Of a stretch of DNA of 18,447 bases, positions 5,187 to 13,083 are shown one piece after another. How positions within the stretch are numbered: the first letter of the stretch is position 1; each line of letters begins with the position of its first letter. Source of the DNA: JAIBJP01 sp036506175 (GTDB lineage Bacteria > Actinomycetota > Thermoleophilia > Gaiellales > Gaiellaceae); contig DASXSE010000105.1 of assembly GCA_036506175.1 (NCBI GenBank), positions 1 through 18,447 of the forward strand. The letters run 5' to 3'. Below the pieces are notes generated by a model. That model did not search any database and had not been told where the DNA came from. It worked only from the letters and a program-made list of their open reading frames with translations. The position numbers and the translations under genes are program-made.

Positions 5187-5872
5187 TCTGAAAAGTTCCT
5201 TCGTGACGTGCCGCCTTCGGCGGCAGGTCCCTCGGGGCTTTCCCGCCGCACATCCGAGCTGTCTCGAGTCACGCGGCCTTCGGCCGCGGATCTCGCGCCG
5301 CTCGTCTGCGCGTCAGAAAAGTTCCTCCAGTAACGGCTGGGAGTCGGCCCGGACTGGCCCTGGTACTTGGATCCGAGCGCTTCGGCCCCATATGGCCGCT
5401 CAGCGGGCTCCGAGAGCTGGACGAAGGACAGCTGGCCGATCTTCATGCCGACGTAGATCGTGATCGGAAGGTTTGCCACGTTGGACAGCTCGAGGGTCAC
5501 GTGACCGTCCCAGCCCGGATCGATGAACCCGGCGGTCGAGTGGATGAGAAGGCCGAGGCGGCCGAGTGAGCTCTTGCCTTCGAGCCGCGCGACCAGGTCG
5601 TCCGGAAGCGTGATTCGCTCGAGGGTCGATCCGAGCACGAACTCGCCCGGGTGGAGGATGAACGGCTCAGAGTCGACTTCGACGAGCTCGGTGAGCTCGT
5701 CCATCGGCTCTTTGACGTCGATGTACGGGTAACGCGAGTTGCGAAAGACCCGGAAGAACCGGTCGACCCGCACGTCCACGCTGGACGGCTGAACGAGCTC
5801 GGCGTCGAAGGGATCAATGCCGATTCGGCCCTCTTCGATCAGTCGCCGGATGGTGCGATCTGACAGAACCAT
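5183..5872 (-). CDS. dcd: dCTP deaminase (possibly bifunctional with dUTPase) with extra C-terminal tail
   Basis: Dcd converts dCTP to dUTP (or to dUMP in the bifunctional type known from mycobacteria) for thymidylate synthesis. Residues 1-187 are a complete, normal-length enzyme: QPSSVDVRV (about 28-36), GKSSLGRLGL (99-108), HSTAGFIDPGW (111-121), catalytic E128 in TLELSN, and the C-terminal closing segment YQGQSGPTPSRYWRNFS. The protein then continues for 42 residues and repeats RNFSE at its end (225-229). The extension is encoded by an in-frame palindromic insertion, so the ancestral gene probably ended RNFSE-stop at about residue 187. The tail is Arg/Glu/Ser/Gly-rich and probably disordered; since the Dcd C-terminus folds over the active site, it may affect activity. 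The ATG at 5872 faces the aminotransferase gene across 29 bases, and the TGA overlaps the SDR start. Confidence 0.92.
   Translation of the reverse strand: MVLSDRTIRRLIEEGRIGIDPFDAELVQPSSVDVRVDRFFRVFRNSRYPYIDVKEPMDELTELVEVDSEPFILHPGEFVLGSTLERITLPDDLVARLEGKSSLGRLGLLIHSTAGFIDPGWDGHVTLELSNVANLPITIYVGMKIGQLSFVQLSEPAERPYGAEALGSKYQGQSGPTPSRYWRNFSDAQTSGARSAAEGRVTRDSSDVRRESPEGPAAEGGTSRRNFSE
5187..5328. repeat. 126-bp in-frame palindromic insertion at the 3' end of dcd
   Basis: Direct repeats TCTGAAAAGTTCCTTC (5187-5202) and TCAGAAAAGTTCCTCC (5313-5328) differ at two positions and are offset by 126 bases, exactly 42 codons. Between them lie two perfect hairpins with 7-bp arms and TTC triloops: TGCCGCC/GGCGGCA at 5209-5225 and CGCGGCC/GGCCGCG at 5272-5288. 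The direct repeats look like a target duplication, or like ends of a tandem duplication. No ORF or transposase lies inside, so if mobile it would be a MITE/REP-like element. Confidence 0.7.
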
Positions 5873-5901
5873 GGCGGACTGAATCTATAAGCTCCGGGGC
5901 C
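5873..5901. promoter_or_regulatory. Compact divergent promoter between dcd and the aminotransferase
   Basis: Only 29 bases separate two divergent ATG codons. The core GAATCTATAAG gives overlapping -10-like boxes: TATAAG (5886-5891) on plus and TATAGA (5889-5884) on minus. A CTGACA -35-like box for the plus strand is at 5860-5865, with a long 20-base spacer. Neither gene has room for a Shine-Dalgarno leader, so both transcripts may be leaderless, as is common in actinobacteria. Confidence 0.45.
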
Positions 5902-7185
5902 ATGGCCACGACGAAGACGATCGACCTCAGAACCGACATTCCGGGTCCCCGCAGCCAAGAGATTCTCGAGCGCAAGGCGCGTGTGATCGCCGAACCGCTG
6001 TCCATCTACCTTCCAATCGTGATCGCGGAAGGGCGCGGCGCGACCATCACCGACGTCGACGGCAACACCTTCATCGACTTCACCGGCGGCGTGGGATGCC
6101 TGAACGTCGGTCACTCGAACCCGCGGGTCGTGGAGGCCACTAAGGAGCAGGTCGAGCGCTTCACCCACACCGATTTCACGATCGTCCCGTACGAGAACTA
6201 CGTCGCGCTTGCCGAGCGCCTGCTCGACCTTGCTCCGATCGGCGGGGCAAAGCGTGCCGCCTTCTTCAACTCGGGTGCGGAAGCCGTCGAGAACTCGATC
6301 AAGTTCGCGCGCTCGTTCACGAAGCGGCCGGCCGTGATCGCGTTCGACGGAGGCTTTCACGGGCGGACGCTCCTCGCCCTCAGCCTCACCTCGAAGACGC
6401 ACCCGTACAAGGCGGGCCTGGGGCCGTTCGCACCGGAGGTCTACCGCGTCCCATTCAACGACCTCGAGGAGCTCGACCGGGCATTCAAGACGCGCGTCGC
6501 CGCGGAGGAGGTGGGCGCGATCGTCTTCGAGCCGGTGCAGGGCGAAAGCGGCTTCATCGTCGCGGAGCAGGAATTCGTGGCGGGGCTACGGCGGATCTGC
6601 GACGAGAACGGCATCGTCCTCGTCGCTGACGAGGTACAGACGGGCTTCTGTCGTACCGGCCGCGTTTTTGCGATGGAGCACTTCGGCGTTGAGCCGGACC
6701 TGCTGATCGTTGCAAAGTCGATCGCCGCGGGGATTCCGCTCTCCGGCGTCCTCGGGCGCGCCGAGATCATGGACGCGCCAGGGGACAGCGCCATCGGCGG
6801 AACGTACGTCGGCAATCCGGTGGCCATCGCCGCGGCACACGCGGTGCTCGACACCATTGCCGAGGACCGGCTGGTCGAGCATGCCGAGCAGGTCGGCGAG
6901 ACCATTCGGTCACGCATGGAGAGCTGGCGCGAGCGCTTCGACGCGGTGACCGACGTCCGGGGTCTCGGTGCCATGCTGGCGATCGAGATCAGCCAAGGCG
7001 GCGAGCCGGCGCCAGAGCTCGCGACAGCAGTGGTCGATGCTGCGGTACGCCGTGGTCTCCTCATCCTCAAGGCGGGACTCCACGGAAACTGCATCCGCGT
7101 TCTCGTCCCTCTGGTGATCTCCGAATTCGAGCTCGAAGAGGCGCTCGACGCCTGGGAAGAGGCGCTCGACGAAGCTCTCGCGTAG
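5902..7185 (+). CDS. gabT: Class III PLP aminotransferase, likely 4-aminobutyrate type
   Basis: A 427-residue fold-type I, class III aminotransferase. Such enzymes move the omega-amino group of GABA, or of related omega-amino acids, to 2-oxoglutarate. Seen are DFTGGVGCLNVGHSNP (substrate loop near 54-70), FFNSGAEAVENSIKFAR (PLP phosphate binding), AFDGGFHGRT, EPVQGESG, the PLP-ring aspartate motif VADEVQTGFCRTG, and the Schiff-base lysine K272 in VAKSIAAGIPLSG, followed by GGTYVGNP. These fit GabT better than acetylornithine or ornithine aminotransferases, but substrate choice in this family is hard to read from sequence. The ATG at 5902 is the first codon after the short divergent promoter. 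No other GABA-pathway gene is adjacent. The kinase gene follows after 33 bases. Confidence 0.8.
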   Translation: MATTKTIDLRTDIPGPRSQEILERKARVIAEPLSIYLPIVIAEGRGATITDVDGNTFIDFTGGVGCLNVGHSNPRVVEATKEQVERFTHTDFTIVPYENYVALAERLLDLAPIGGAKRAAFFNSGAEAVENSIKFARSFTKRPAVIAFDGGFHGRTLLALSLTSKTHPYKAGLGPFAPEVYRVPFNDLEELDRAFKTRVAAEEVGAIVFEPVQGESGFIVAEQEFVAGLRRICDENGIVLVADEVQTGFCRTGRVFAMEHFGVEPDLLIVAKSIAAGIPLSGVLGRAEIMDAPGDSAIGGTYVGNPVAIAAAHAVLDTIAEDRLVEHAEQVGETIRSRMESWRERFDAVTDVRGLGAMLAIEISQGGEPAPELATAVVDAAVRRGLLILKAGLHGNCIRVLVPLVISEFELEEALDAWEEALDEALA

Positions 7186-7218
7186 TTCCTCGATCCACCG
7201 GGCATCATCGCCAAAGCG

Positions 7219-8655
7219 ATGGCCAGCTCCCTGAGCGGACAGAGAATCGGGGGCCGGTACGAGATCGAGGAGCTCGTCGGCACCGGCGGCATGTCGAGCG
7301 TGTACCGCGCGCGGGACACGGTGCTCGAGCGACCGGTCGCGCTGAAGGTTCTGCACGAGCACTTCTCGACCGATCCCGAGTACGTCGAGCGTTTTCGGCG
7401 CGAGGCTCGCGCCATTGCGCGGCTCAACCACCCCAACATCGTCACGGTCATCGACCGCGGTGAGTTCGAGGACCGGCAGTTCATCGTTTTCGAGCACGTC
7501 GTCGGGGAGACGCTGAAGGACGTTGTCGCCCGCGAGGGCCCCTTGCCGGTGCCCCAGGCCCTCGGGCTCACGCAACAGGTCGCTCGTGGGCTCGCGTTCG
7601 CGCACGAGAACGGCGTCGTCCACCGGGACGTCAAGCCGCAGAACGTGCTCCTCGACGAGAACGGGACGGCCAAGGTGACCGACTTCGGCATCGCCCGCTC
7701 GATCGCGCCGGACGACTCGCTTACCGAGACCGGCACGCTGCTTGGCTCGAGCGACTACATCGCCCCCGAGCAGGCGAGCAGTCAACGCGTGGACGAGCGC
7801 TCCGATCAGTACTCCCTCGGCGCTCTGCTCTACGAGCTGCTCACGGGCGAGGTTCCTTATACCGGCGACGGTTTCATGGCCGTGGCGATGAAGCACATGC
7901 GCGACCCCGTGCCAAGCGTGCGCGCCCGCAGGCCGAACGTTCCTCCCGAGGTCGACGAGATCGTCAGACGTGCGATGGCGAAGAGGCCCGAGGACCGTTA
8001 TCCGTCCATGGCTGCGCTGATGTCGGCAATCGACTCGGCGCTCACCGAAGGAGCGGGGGGCGCCCGGACGGAGGTGCTTCCGTCCCTCGAGCCCGGGCCG
8101 CGGCCGCCTGCTGGTCCGGCGCAACGTCCCCGCCGACGCGGACGGCGGCGCTCACGCGTGCCGCTTCTCCTCGCCCTGCTCGTTCTCGTCGCCGGCGCCG
8201 TCGCCGTTGGCCTGCTCATGCGCGACGGAGGCGGGCTCGGCGGCGGAGGCGGTACGACAAACGTCCACCTCGCCGCTGTTTCGGACTACGACCCGTTCGG
8301 CGACCGCACCGAGCACCCCCAAGACGTCCCAGCGGCGACGGATGGAGATCCGTCCACCTATTGGACCACGGAGACCTACCAGTCGTTTTCGAAGCCGGGC
8401 GTCGGCATCGTTCTGGACGCTGGTCGGTCCGTCGAGCTGTCACAGCTCACGGTCACAAGTGATACCCCAGGCTTCACGGCCAAGATCCAAGGGAGCAACA
8501 ACCAGACCGGAGGCTTCGTCGACGTCTCGAACGAGGAAACCGTCGAGGCGCGGACGACCTTCGACCTCGCCGGCGGGAAGTACCGCTACTACCTCGTCTG
8601 GATCACGGACCCGCACGGCCGGGCCCATGTCAACGAGGCGCGCGCGGGTCAGTAG
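7219..8655 (+). CDS. Membrane Ser/Thr protein kinase with extracytoplasmic discoidin-like domain
   Basis: A 478-residue Hanks-type receptor kinase. The catalytic domain spans roughly residues 13-275: glycine loop VGTGGMSSVY, ATP lysine K43 (VALKV), HRDVKPQN with catalytic D137, TDFGIAR and APEQA. A Pro/Arg-rich juxtamembrane stretch precedes one transmembrane helix (about 316-334). Outside the cell a Gly-rich linker leads to a beta-sandwich-like domain beginning VSDYDPFGDRTEHP and containing AATDGDPSTYWTTETY and KPGVGIVLDAG. From family knowledge this resembles the F5/8-type (discoidin-like) domain on actinobacterial MviN proteins and some kinases, thought to bind carbohydrate or peptidoglycan. 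There are no PASTA repeats. The start is the ATG at 7219, with no clear Shine-Dalgarno sequence. The gene ends in a 7-bp convergent overlap with ddl. Confidence 0.9.
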   Translation: MASSLSGQRIGGRYEIEELVGTGGMSSVYRARDTVLERPVALKVLHEHFSTDPEYVERFRREARAIARLNHPNIVTVIDRGEFEDRQFIVFEHVVGETLKDVVAREGPLPVPQALGLTQQVARGLAFAHENGVVHRDVKPQNVLLDENGTAKVTDFGIARSIAPDDSLTETGTLLGSSDYIAPEQASSQRVDERSDQYSLGALLYELLTGEVPYTGDGFMAVAMKHMRDPVPSVRARRPNVPPEVDEIVRRAMAKRPEDRYPSMAALMSAIDSALTEGAGGARTEVLPSLEPGPRPPAGPAQRPRRRGRRRSRVPLLLALLVLVAGAVAVGLLMRDGGGLGGGGGTTNVHLAAVSDYDPFGDRTEHPQDVPAATDGDPSTYWTTETYQSFSKPGVGIVLDAGRSVELSQLTVTSDTPGFTAKIQGSNNQTGGFVDVSNEETVEARTTFDLAGGKYRYYLVWITDPHGRAHVNEARAGQ

Positions 8656-9674
8656 AGCAAGCGGGAGCGCCGGTCGCGGCGGTCCAGAGCGAGCTGGACA
8701 AGCCGGTCGAGCAGCTCCGCGTACGGGATTCCGGAGGCCTCGAACAGCTTCGCGTAGACGCTCGTCGAAGTGAAGCCGGGGATCGTGTTGAGCTCGTTGA
8801 CGAGCACCTCACCGTCGTCGCGGACGAAGAAGTCGACGCGGGCCATGCCCTCGCAGTCGCTGGCCACGAACGCGGCCACGGCGAGCTCCTGCACTCGTGC
8901 GATCGTCGCTTCGTCAAGGCGAGGCGGGACGATCAGGTCCATCCCACCCTCGTCGTATTTGGCTGCGAAGTCGTACCAGTCGCTGACGAGCGGAACGATC
9001 TCGCCGGGAATCGACGCGATCGGCTCCTCGTTCCCGAGCACGCTGCACTCCACCTCGACGCCCCACACGTATTCCTCGAGCAGGACCTTCTCGTCGTGCT
9101 TGAACGCGAGATCCAACGCAGGGCCGAGCTCCTGGGCCGACTGCACCATCGAAATCCCAACGCTCGAGCCCAGGCGGGCCGGCTTGACGACCACCGGGAA
9201 ACCGAACGGGTTCTCGACGCGCTCCCGGCTCCGCTCGAGAACGGTAACGCTGTCGACTACCGGGATGCCCTTGTCGCGCATCACGGCCTTGAAGAGATCC
9301 TTGTCCATGCAGAGAGCTGACGCCGTCACGCCCGCTCCCACGTACGCGACGCCGGCGAGCTCGAGGAAACCCTGCACGCTTCCGTCCTCGCCGAAGGGGC
9401 CGTGGAGCACCGGGAAGACGACGTCGAAGCTCTCGAGCGGCTGCGGAGAACCGTCTAGCGGCACCGGGAGCTTTTCGTAGCCACCCTTGCCAAGCGCCTG
9501 TTGCGGCGCTCGCGGCAGCTCCCAGCGCCCGTCGCGCCCGATCTCGATGTGCCGAACCTCGTAACGGTCCGGATCGAGGCTCTTCAGGACTGAGCGGGCC
9601 GACGCGAGCGAGATCTCGTGCTCGCTCGAGCGTCCGCCCATGATGACCGCGACTCGGAGCTTAGAACTGGCCAA
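8649..9674 (-). CDS. ddl: D-alanine--D-alanine ligase
   Basis: Ddl joins two D-alanines with ATP to make the dipeptide used by MurF in peptidoglycan precursors. The 341-residue protein is a typical ATP-grasp ligase: VIMGGRSSEHEISL (10-23) at the N-terminus, HGPFGEDGSVQG (91-102), ATP-binding K164 with the GSSVGIS loop (169-175), EYVWGVEVECSVLG (201-214), RVDFFVRDDG (279-288) and the metal/phosphate motif NELNTIPGFT (293-302). The start is a TTG at 9674, because the next in-frame ATG would cut the conserved first strand. This makes a 14-bp overlap with the end of pknB and no independent Shine-Dalgarno sequence, so expression should be coupled to the kinase. It is the last gene of the cluster, tying D-Ala-D-Ala supply to the PknB/RodA/PbpA group. 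Confidence 0.95.
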   Translation of the reverse strand: MASSKLRVAVIMGGRSSEHEISLASARSVLKSLDPDRYEVRHIEIGRDGRWELPRAPQQALGKGGYEKLPVPLDGSPQPLESFDVVFPVLHGPFGEDGSVQGFLELAGVAYVGAGVTASALCMDKDLFKAVMRDKGIPVVDSVTVLERSRERVENPFGFPVVVKPARLGSSVGISMVQSAQELGPALDLAFKHDEKVLLEEYVWGVEVECSVLGNEEPIASIPGEIVPLVSDWYDFAAKYDEGGMDLIVPPRLDEATIARVQELAVAAFVASDCEGMARVDFFVRDDGEVLVNELNTIPGFTSTSVYAKLFEASGIPYAELLDRLVQLALDRRDRRSRLLY

Positions 9675-11580
9675 CGAAGATCGTCACCTGGCTGCCCTTC
9701 GGCGCTGAGCTTCCTCCTGTCGGGTCCTGGTCCTGCACGACGTTGTCCTGCGTCGGATCGCTCACCGGTACATGTTCGACCTTGACGTGGAAGCCGGCGT
9801 TCTTGAGGTCGTCCTCAGCGGTTTGCTGCTGCTCGCCTACAACGTTGGGCACGGTGGTCGACGAAGGCCCGCTCGAGACCGTGATGGTGACCGTGGAGCC
9901 CTTCGTCGCGTCAGCTCCGCCGTCGGGGCTTTGGGAGATGACGACGCCGCTCGGAACCGAATCCGATGGCGCAGAGACGGACTGGACGTCGAATCCGGCC
10001 GCGTGGAGATTGGTGGTGGCCTGCGACTGCGTCTGCCCGACGACGTTGGGAACGGTTGCCGTCTGCTGGCCCTTGGAAACCTTCAGCACGACCTCGGAGT
10101 CCTCGGGGACGACGTCGTTCGCAGCTGGGTTCTGCGCGACGACCTGGCCCACGGGCTTCTTGGAGAAGACCTCCTTCTTGCGCGCGTTAAGGTGCGCCGC
10201 AGCTAGAGCATCGACGGCGTCGGCGTAGTCCAATCCGACAACTTTGGGAACGGTTGTCTTCGGCACGCCCGTGGAGACGACGATGGTCACCTGGTCGCCC
10301 TTCTGGATCCTCACCCCCCCGTCCGGATTCTGGCTGATGACGAAGCCCTCCTTGACCTGTTTGTCGGCCGAGCGCTTCACCTTCGGCGTCAGACCGGCGG
10401 CTTCGATCTTGCTCTTGGCGAGCTCCTCCTCGATTCCGACGACGCCAGGGACCGGGACCGTGGCGTTCGCGTCGAGCTGATCCTGGATCTTCGTGAACAC
10501 GTACCAACCGGCGAATCCCGCGGCCGCGAGCAGAAGGAGGACGAGCAGCCACGGCACCCACCGTCGGCGCTTGGGCGGTGGTTCCTCATAGCCGTATCCG
10601 GGGGTGTAGGGCGGCGGCCGCCGGGGCGTTTCCTGGCGCGGCGGGGCGATCTGGGTTGCATCGCTCGGGAGCACCTGAGTCGTGCCGCCGATCGTTGCCC
10701 CCGGCGCTGCGAGCAGGGCCGTCGCGGCCTCCGAAGTCTCCGGGGACAGTGGCAGGCCGGCTTCGACCCGATGGAGATCCTCCGCGAAATCCTCTGCGGT
10801 CTGGTAGCGGTCTTCGGGTGCCTTGGCGAGGGCGCGCAGAACGACTTTGTCGAGCTCCGGCGGAATCTCTGGGCGCGTCTTCGACGGCGGCTTGGGAAGC
10901 TCGTTCAGGTGCTTCATGGCGATCTCGATCGCCGAGTCGCCGGTGAATGGCACCTTGCCGGTGAGCATCTCGTAGAGGACGATGCCGACGGAGTACAGGT
11001 CCGAAGAAGCCGTCACCGGCGCACCGCGCGCCTGCTCGGGGGAGAGGTACTGCGCAGTCCCCATGATCGAGCCCGCTTCGGTCATCTGCGAGGCTCCGGC
11101 GCGTGCGATCCCGAAGTCCGTGACGTACAGGCGCTCGCCGATGAGGATGTTGTGCGGCTTGATGTCTCGGTGGATGATCCCGTGGCGATGCGCGTAGCGG
11201 AGCGCCTCGAGGATCTCGAGCGTGTACGCGACCGCCTGAGTGATGGGGAGCGGGCCGCGGGTGAGGATGAGCTCTTTGAGGCTGCGGCCCTCGATGACCT
11301 CCATGGCGATGTAGTACGTCCCTTCGGCCTCGCCGCGGTCGTAGATCGAGATGATGTTCGGATGTGAAAGCGCCGCCGCGGACTTCGCCTCGCGCCGGAA
11401 ACGCTCGATGAAGAGCTCGTCGTTCGCGTAGCGCTCGTTGAGGATCTTGATCGCCACGCGCCGCCCGAGCTCCTCGTCCTCGGCCAGGTAGACGTTCGCC
11501 ATGCCCCCGGATCCGAGCTTCCTGAGGATCCGGTAGCGCCCGTCGAAAACCGTGTTGATCAGAGTGTCGGAGACCGCCAT
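9661..11580 (-). CDS. pknB: PASTA-domain Ser/Thr protein kinase PknB
   Basis: PknB is the conserved envelope-growth kinase that senses muropeptides or lipid II. The 639-residue protein has a kinase domain at about 14-275 (glycine loop LGSGGMANVY, K45, HRDIKPHN with D139, DFG at 155-157, GTAQYLSPEQA), a Pro-rich juxtamembrane region, one transmembrane helix (about 342-361) and four PASTA repeats (about 374-437, 442-504, 508-570, 575-638). Mycobacterial PknB also has four. The activation loop keeps one clear threonine, T167, in the TxT region, plus T175; the second TxT threonine of M. tuberculosis PknB is not obvious. The ATG at 11580 lies 12 bases after pbpA, and the end overlaps ddl. Known partners of the family are FhaA, FhaB and PstP, all encoded upstream here. 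No separate pknA lies beside it. Confidence 0.96.
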   Translation of the reverse strand: MAVSDTLINTVFDGRYRILRKLGSGGMANVYLAEDEELGRRVAIKILNERYANDELFIERFRREAKSAAALSHPNIISIYDRGEAEGTYYIAMEVIEGRSLKELILTRGPLPITQAVAYTLEILEALRYAHRHGIIHRDIKPHNILIGERLYVTDFGIARAGASQMTEAGSIMGTAQYLSPEQARGAPVTASSDLYSVGIVLYEMLTGKVPFTGDSAIEIAMKHLNELPKPPSKTRPEIPPELDKVVLRALAKAPEDRYQTAEDFAEDLHRVEAGLPLSPETSEAATALLAAPGATIGGTTQVLPSDATQIAPPRQETPRRPPPYTPGYGYEEPPPKRRRWVPWLLVLLLLAAAGFAGWYVFTKIQDQLDANATVPVPGVVGIEEELAKSKIEAAGLTPKVKRSADKQVKEGFVISQNPDGGVRIQKGDQVTIVVSTGVPKTTVPKVVGLDYADAVDALAAAHLNARKKEVFSKKPVGQVVAQNPAANDVVPEDSEVVLKVSKGQQTATVPNVVGQTQSQATTNLHAAGFDVQSVSAPSDSVPSGVVISQSPDGGADATKGSTVTITVSSGPSSTTVPNVVGEQQQTAEDDLKNAGFHVKVEHVPVSDPTQDNVVQDQDPTGGSSAPKGSQVTIFVGQF

Positions 11581-11592
11581 TTCGAATTCAGA

Positions 11593-13083
11593 CTAGGGGT
11601 TTCTCCGCAGGATCGCTTCCATGATGGCTTTCGCGATTGGAGCGGCGGTTGTGCCCCCGGTTCCGCTCTGGTCGGAGAGCGCGACGGCCACCGCAACACG
11701 TGGACGATCGGCAGGGGCGAACGCGATGAACCACGTGTCGTTGTGGCCAGAGCGCCCCGTCTCAGCGGTCCCGGTCTTCCCGGCGACGGAAACGCCGGGG
11801 ATCTGGGCTGCGGTGCCCGTCCCGCCTTGGACCACCGCCTCCATCATGGCGGTCAGTTCGGCTGCCGTCCGCGGCTTGATCGCGTCCTTCCATTTCTCAG
11901 GATTCGTGCGCTCGATCACTTTTCCGTCGGGCGTCTCGATCCTCCCCAGGAGTGTCGGACGCATGACGACGCCATGGTTCGCGATCCCCGCTGCCACGAG
12001 CGCCATCTGCAGAGGTGTGGCCAGAAGGCGCTCTTGGCCGAAAGCCAGCCGCCCGGGATCGACGGCGTTCGGATCCTTCGGGAGATAGAGGCGTCCGCGG
12101 CGATAGAGGCCGCTGGGGGCGATCTCCTCTGAGGGAAGCTCGATCGGCGGCTCCTCGTAGAAGCCGAATCGCTGCGCGTACTCGAGGACCGTCGCGGCGC
12201 CGAGGGCTTTGCCGATGTTGCAGAAGACAGCGTTGATCGAGTGCTGAAGCGCTTCGACGAAATCGACGTTGCCGAAGACTTCGGGGCCGCTCTGGTCGGC
12301 GAAGTTGGACACCCGCTTCCCGTATTCGATGCAGTAGCCGGGGTCGGTGAACCGGCTCTGGGGCGTGAAGCGCCCAGTGTCCAACGCGGCAGCGGCCGTG
12401 ATCACCTTGAACGTCGAGCCGGGGATGAAGAGGCCCTGGGTGCCGCGGTTGAGCAGGGGCGATGGCGGCCGGCACGGCGCTCCGGCCGCTTGGCGCACGA
12501 TCCGCCCGAAATGGCCCTCGACGAGATTGGGGTTGTAGGAGGGCTGTGAGGCGATGACCAGGACGCGCCCGGTCGAGGGTTCGATCGCGACGGCGGCGCC
12601 GCATTTTCCGGCCAGGCCCTGCATGGCCGCGCGCTGGCCGCGCAGGTTGAGCGTCGTGACGAGGTTGTTGCCCTCCTGCGTGAGGCCGCGCAGCTTGTCC
12701 AGCGTGTTGTCGACGACGGTGTCGAGGTTCGCGTTCGAGCCGGTCAAGTAGTCGTTGAAGGACTTTTCGATGCCGGTGCGCGAGCGTTCGATGGTCGAGT
12801 AGCCGACCGGGTGTGCGGCCAGGTCTCCGCGCGGATAGACGCGCAGGTACCACGGCCGCCCGAAGCCCTTCTTCTTCAGCTTGCGGTTCTTGGCCAGGAC
12901 GGTGCGGCCGTCGGAGGCGTAGATCAGACCGCGCTTGATCGTCAGCTGCTTGACGAGGAGGTTGGGATTGCCGCGCTTGGCCTCGAGGTTCGGCGCGTCC
13001 CAGAGCCAGTAGCTCGACATGGCCACGAGCGCGACGAAAAGGCCGACGAGGACGTAGAAGAGGCGCCTGATCTGCGGGTTCAC
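11593..13083 (-). CDS. pbpA: Class B penicillin-binding protein (PbpA type transpeptidase)
   Basis: A monofunctional D,D-transpeptidase that crosslinks peptidoglycan with its SEDS partner RodA. The 496-residue protein has a short cytoplasmic N-terminus, one transmembrane anchor (about 8-28), a dimerisation/pedestal domain (RGLIYASDGRTVLA at about 55-68) and a transpeptidase domain with S223-TFK226, S282-IN and K436-TG. Cysteines in KCGAAVAIEP, GAPCRPP, GYCIEYG and VFCNIG could form extracytoplasmic disulfides. The start is the GTG at 13083, which overlaps the rodA stop (GTGA) and directly precedes the membrane anchor; the frame stays open far upstream only as a shadow of rodA. The gene order matches Rv0016c/Rv0017c of M. 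tuberculosis, hence pbpA rather than ftsI. pknB follows after 12 bases. Confidence 0.94.
   Translation of the reverse strand: MNPQIRRLFYVLVGLFVALVAMSSYWLWDAPNLEAKRGNPNLLVKQLTIKRGLIYASDGRTVLAKNRKLKKKGFGRPWYLRVYPRGDLAAHPVGYSTIERSRTGIEKSFNDYLTGSNANLDTVVDNTLDKLRGLTQEGNNLVTTLNLRGQRAAMQGLAGKCGAAVAIEPSTGRVLVIASQPSYNPNLVEGHFGRIVRQAAGAPCRPPSPLLNRGTQGLFIPGSTFKVITAAAALDTGRFTPQSRFTDPGYCIEYGKRVSNFADQSGPEVFGNVDFVEALQHSINAVFCNIGKALGAATVLEYAQRFGFYEEPPIELPSEEIAPSGLYRRGRLYLPKDPNAVDPGRLAFGQERLLATPLQMALVAAGIANHGVVMRPTLLGRIETPDGKVIERTNPEKWKDAIKPRTAAELTAMMEAVVQGGTGTAAQIPGVSVAGKTGTAETGRSGHNDTWFIAFAPADRPRVAVAVALSDQSGTGGTTAAPIAKAIMEAILRRNP

Noticed and set aside
5190..5326. Sequencing or assembly error at the end of dcd
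   Set aside because: The insertion is exactly 42 codons, keeps the stop/start overlap, and contains organised palindromes; an error would rarely keep all of these.
6441..8124. Long minus-strand frames opposite the aminotransferase and kinase
   Set aside because: No recognisable domain; low-complexity Ser/Arg or Arg/Val-rich translation antisense to two well-identified genes.
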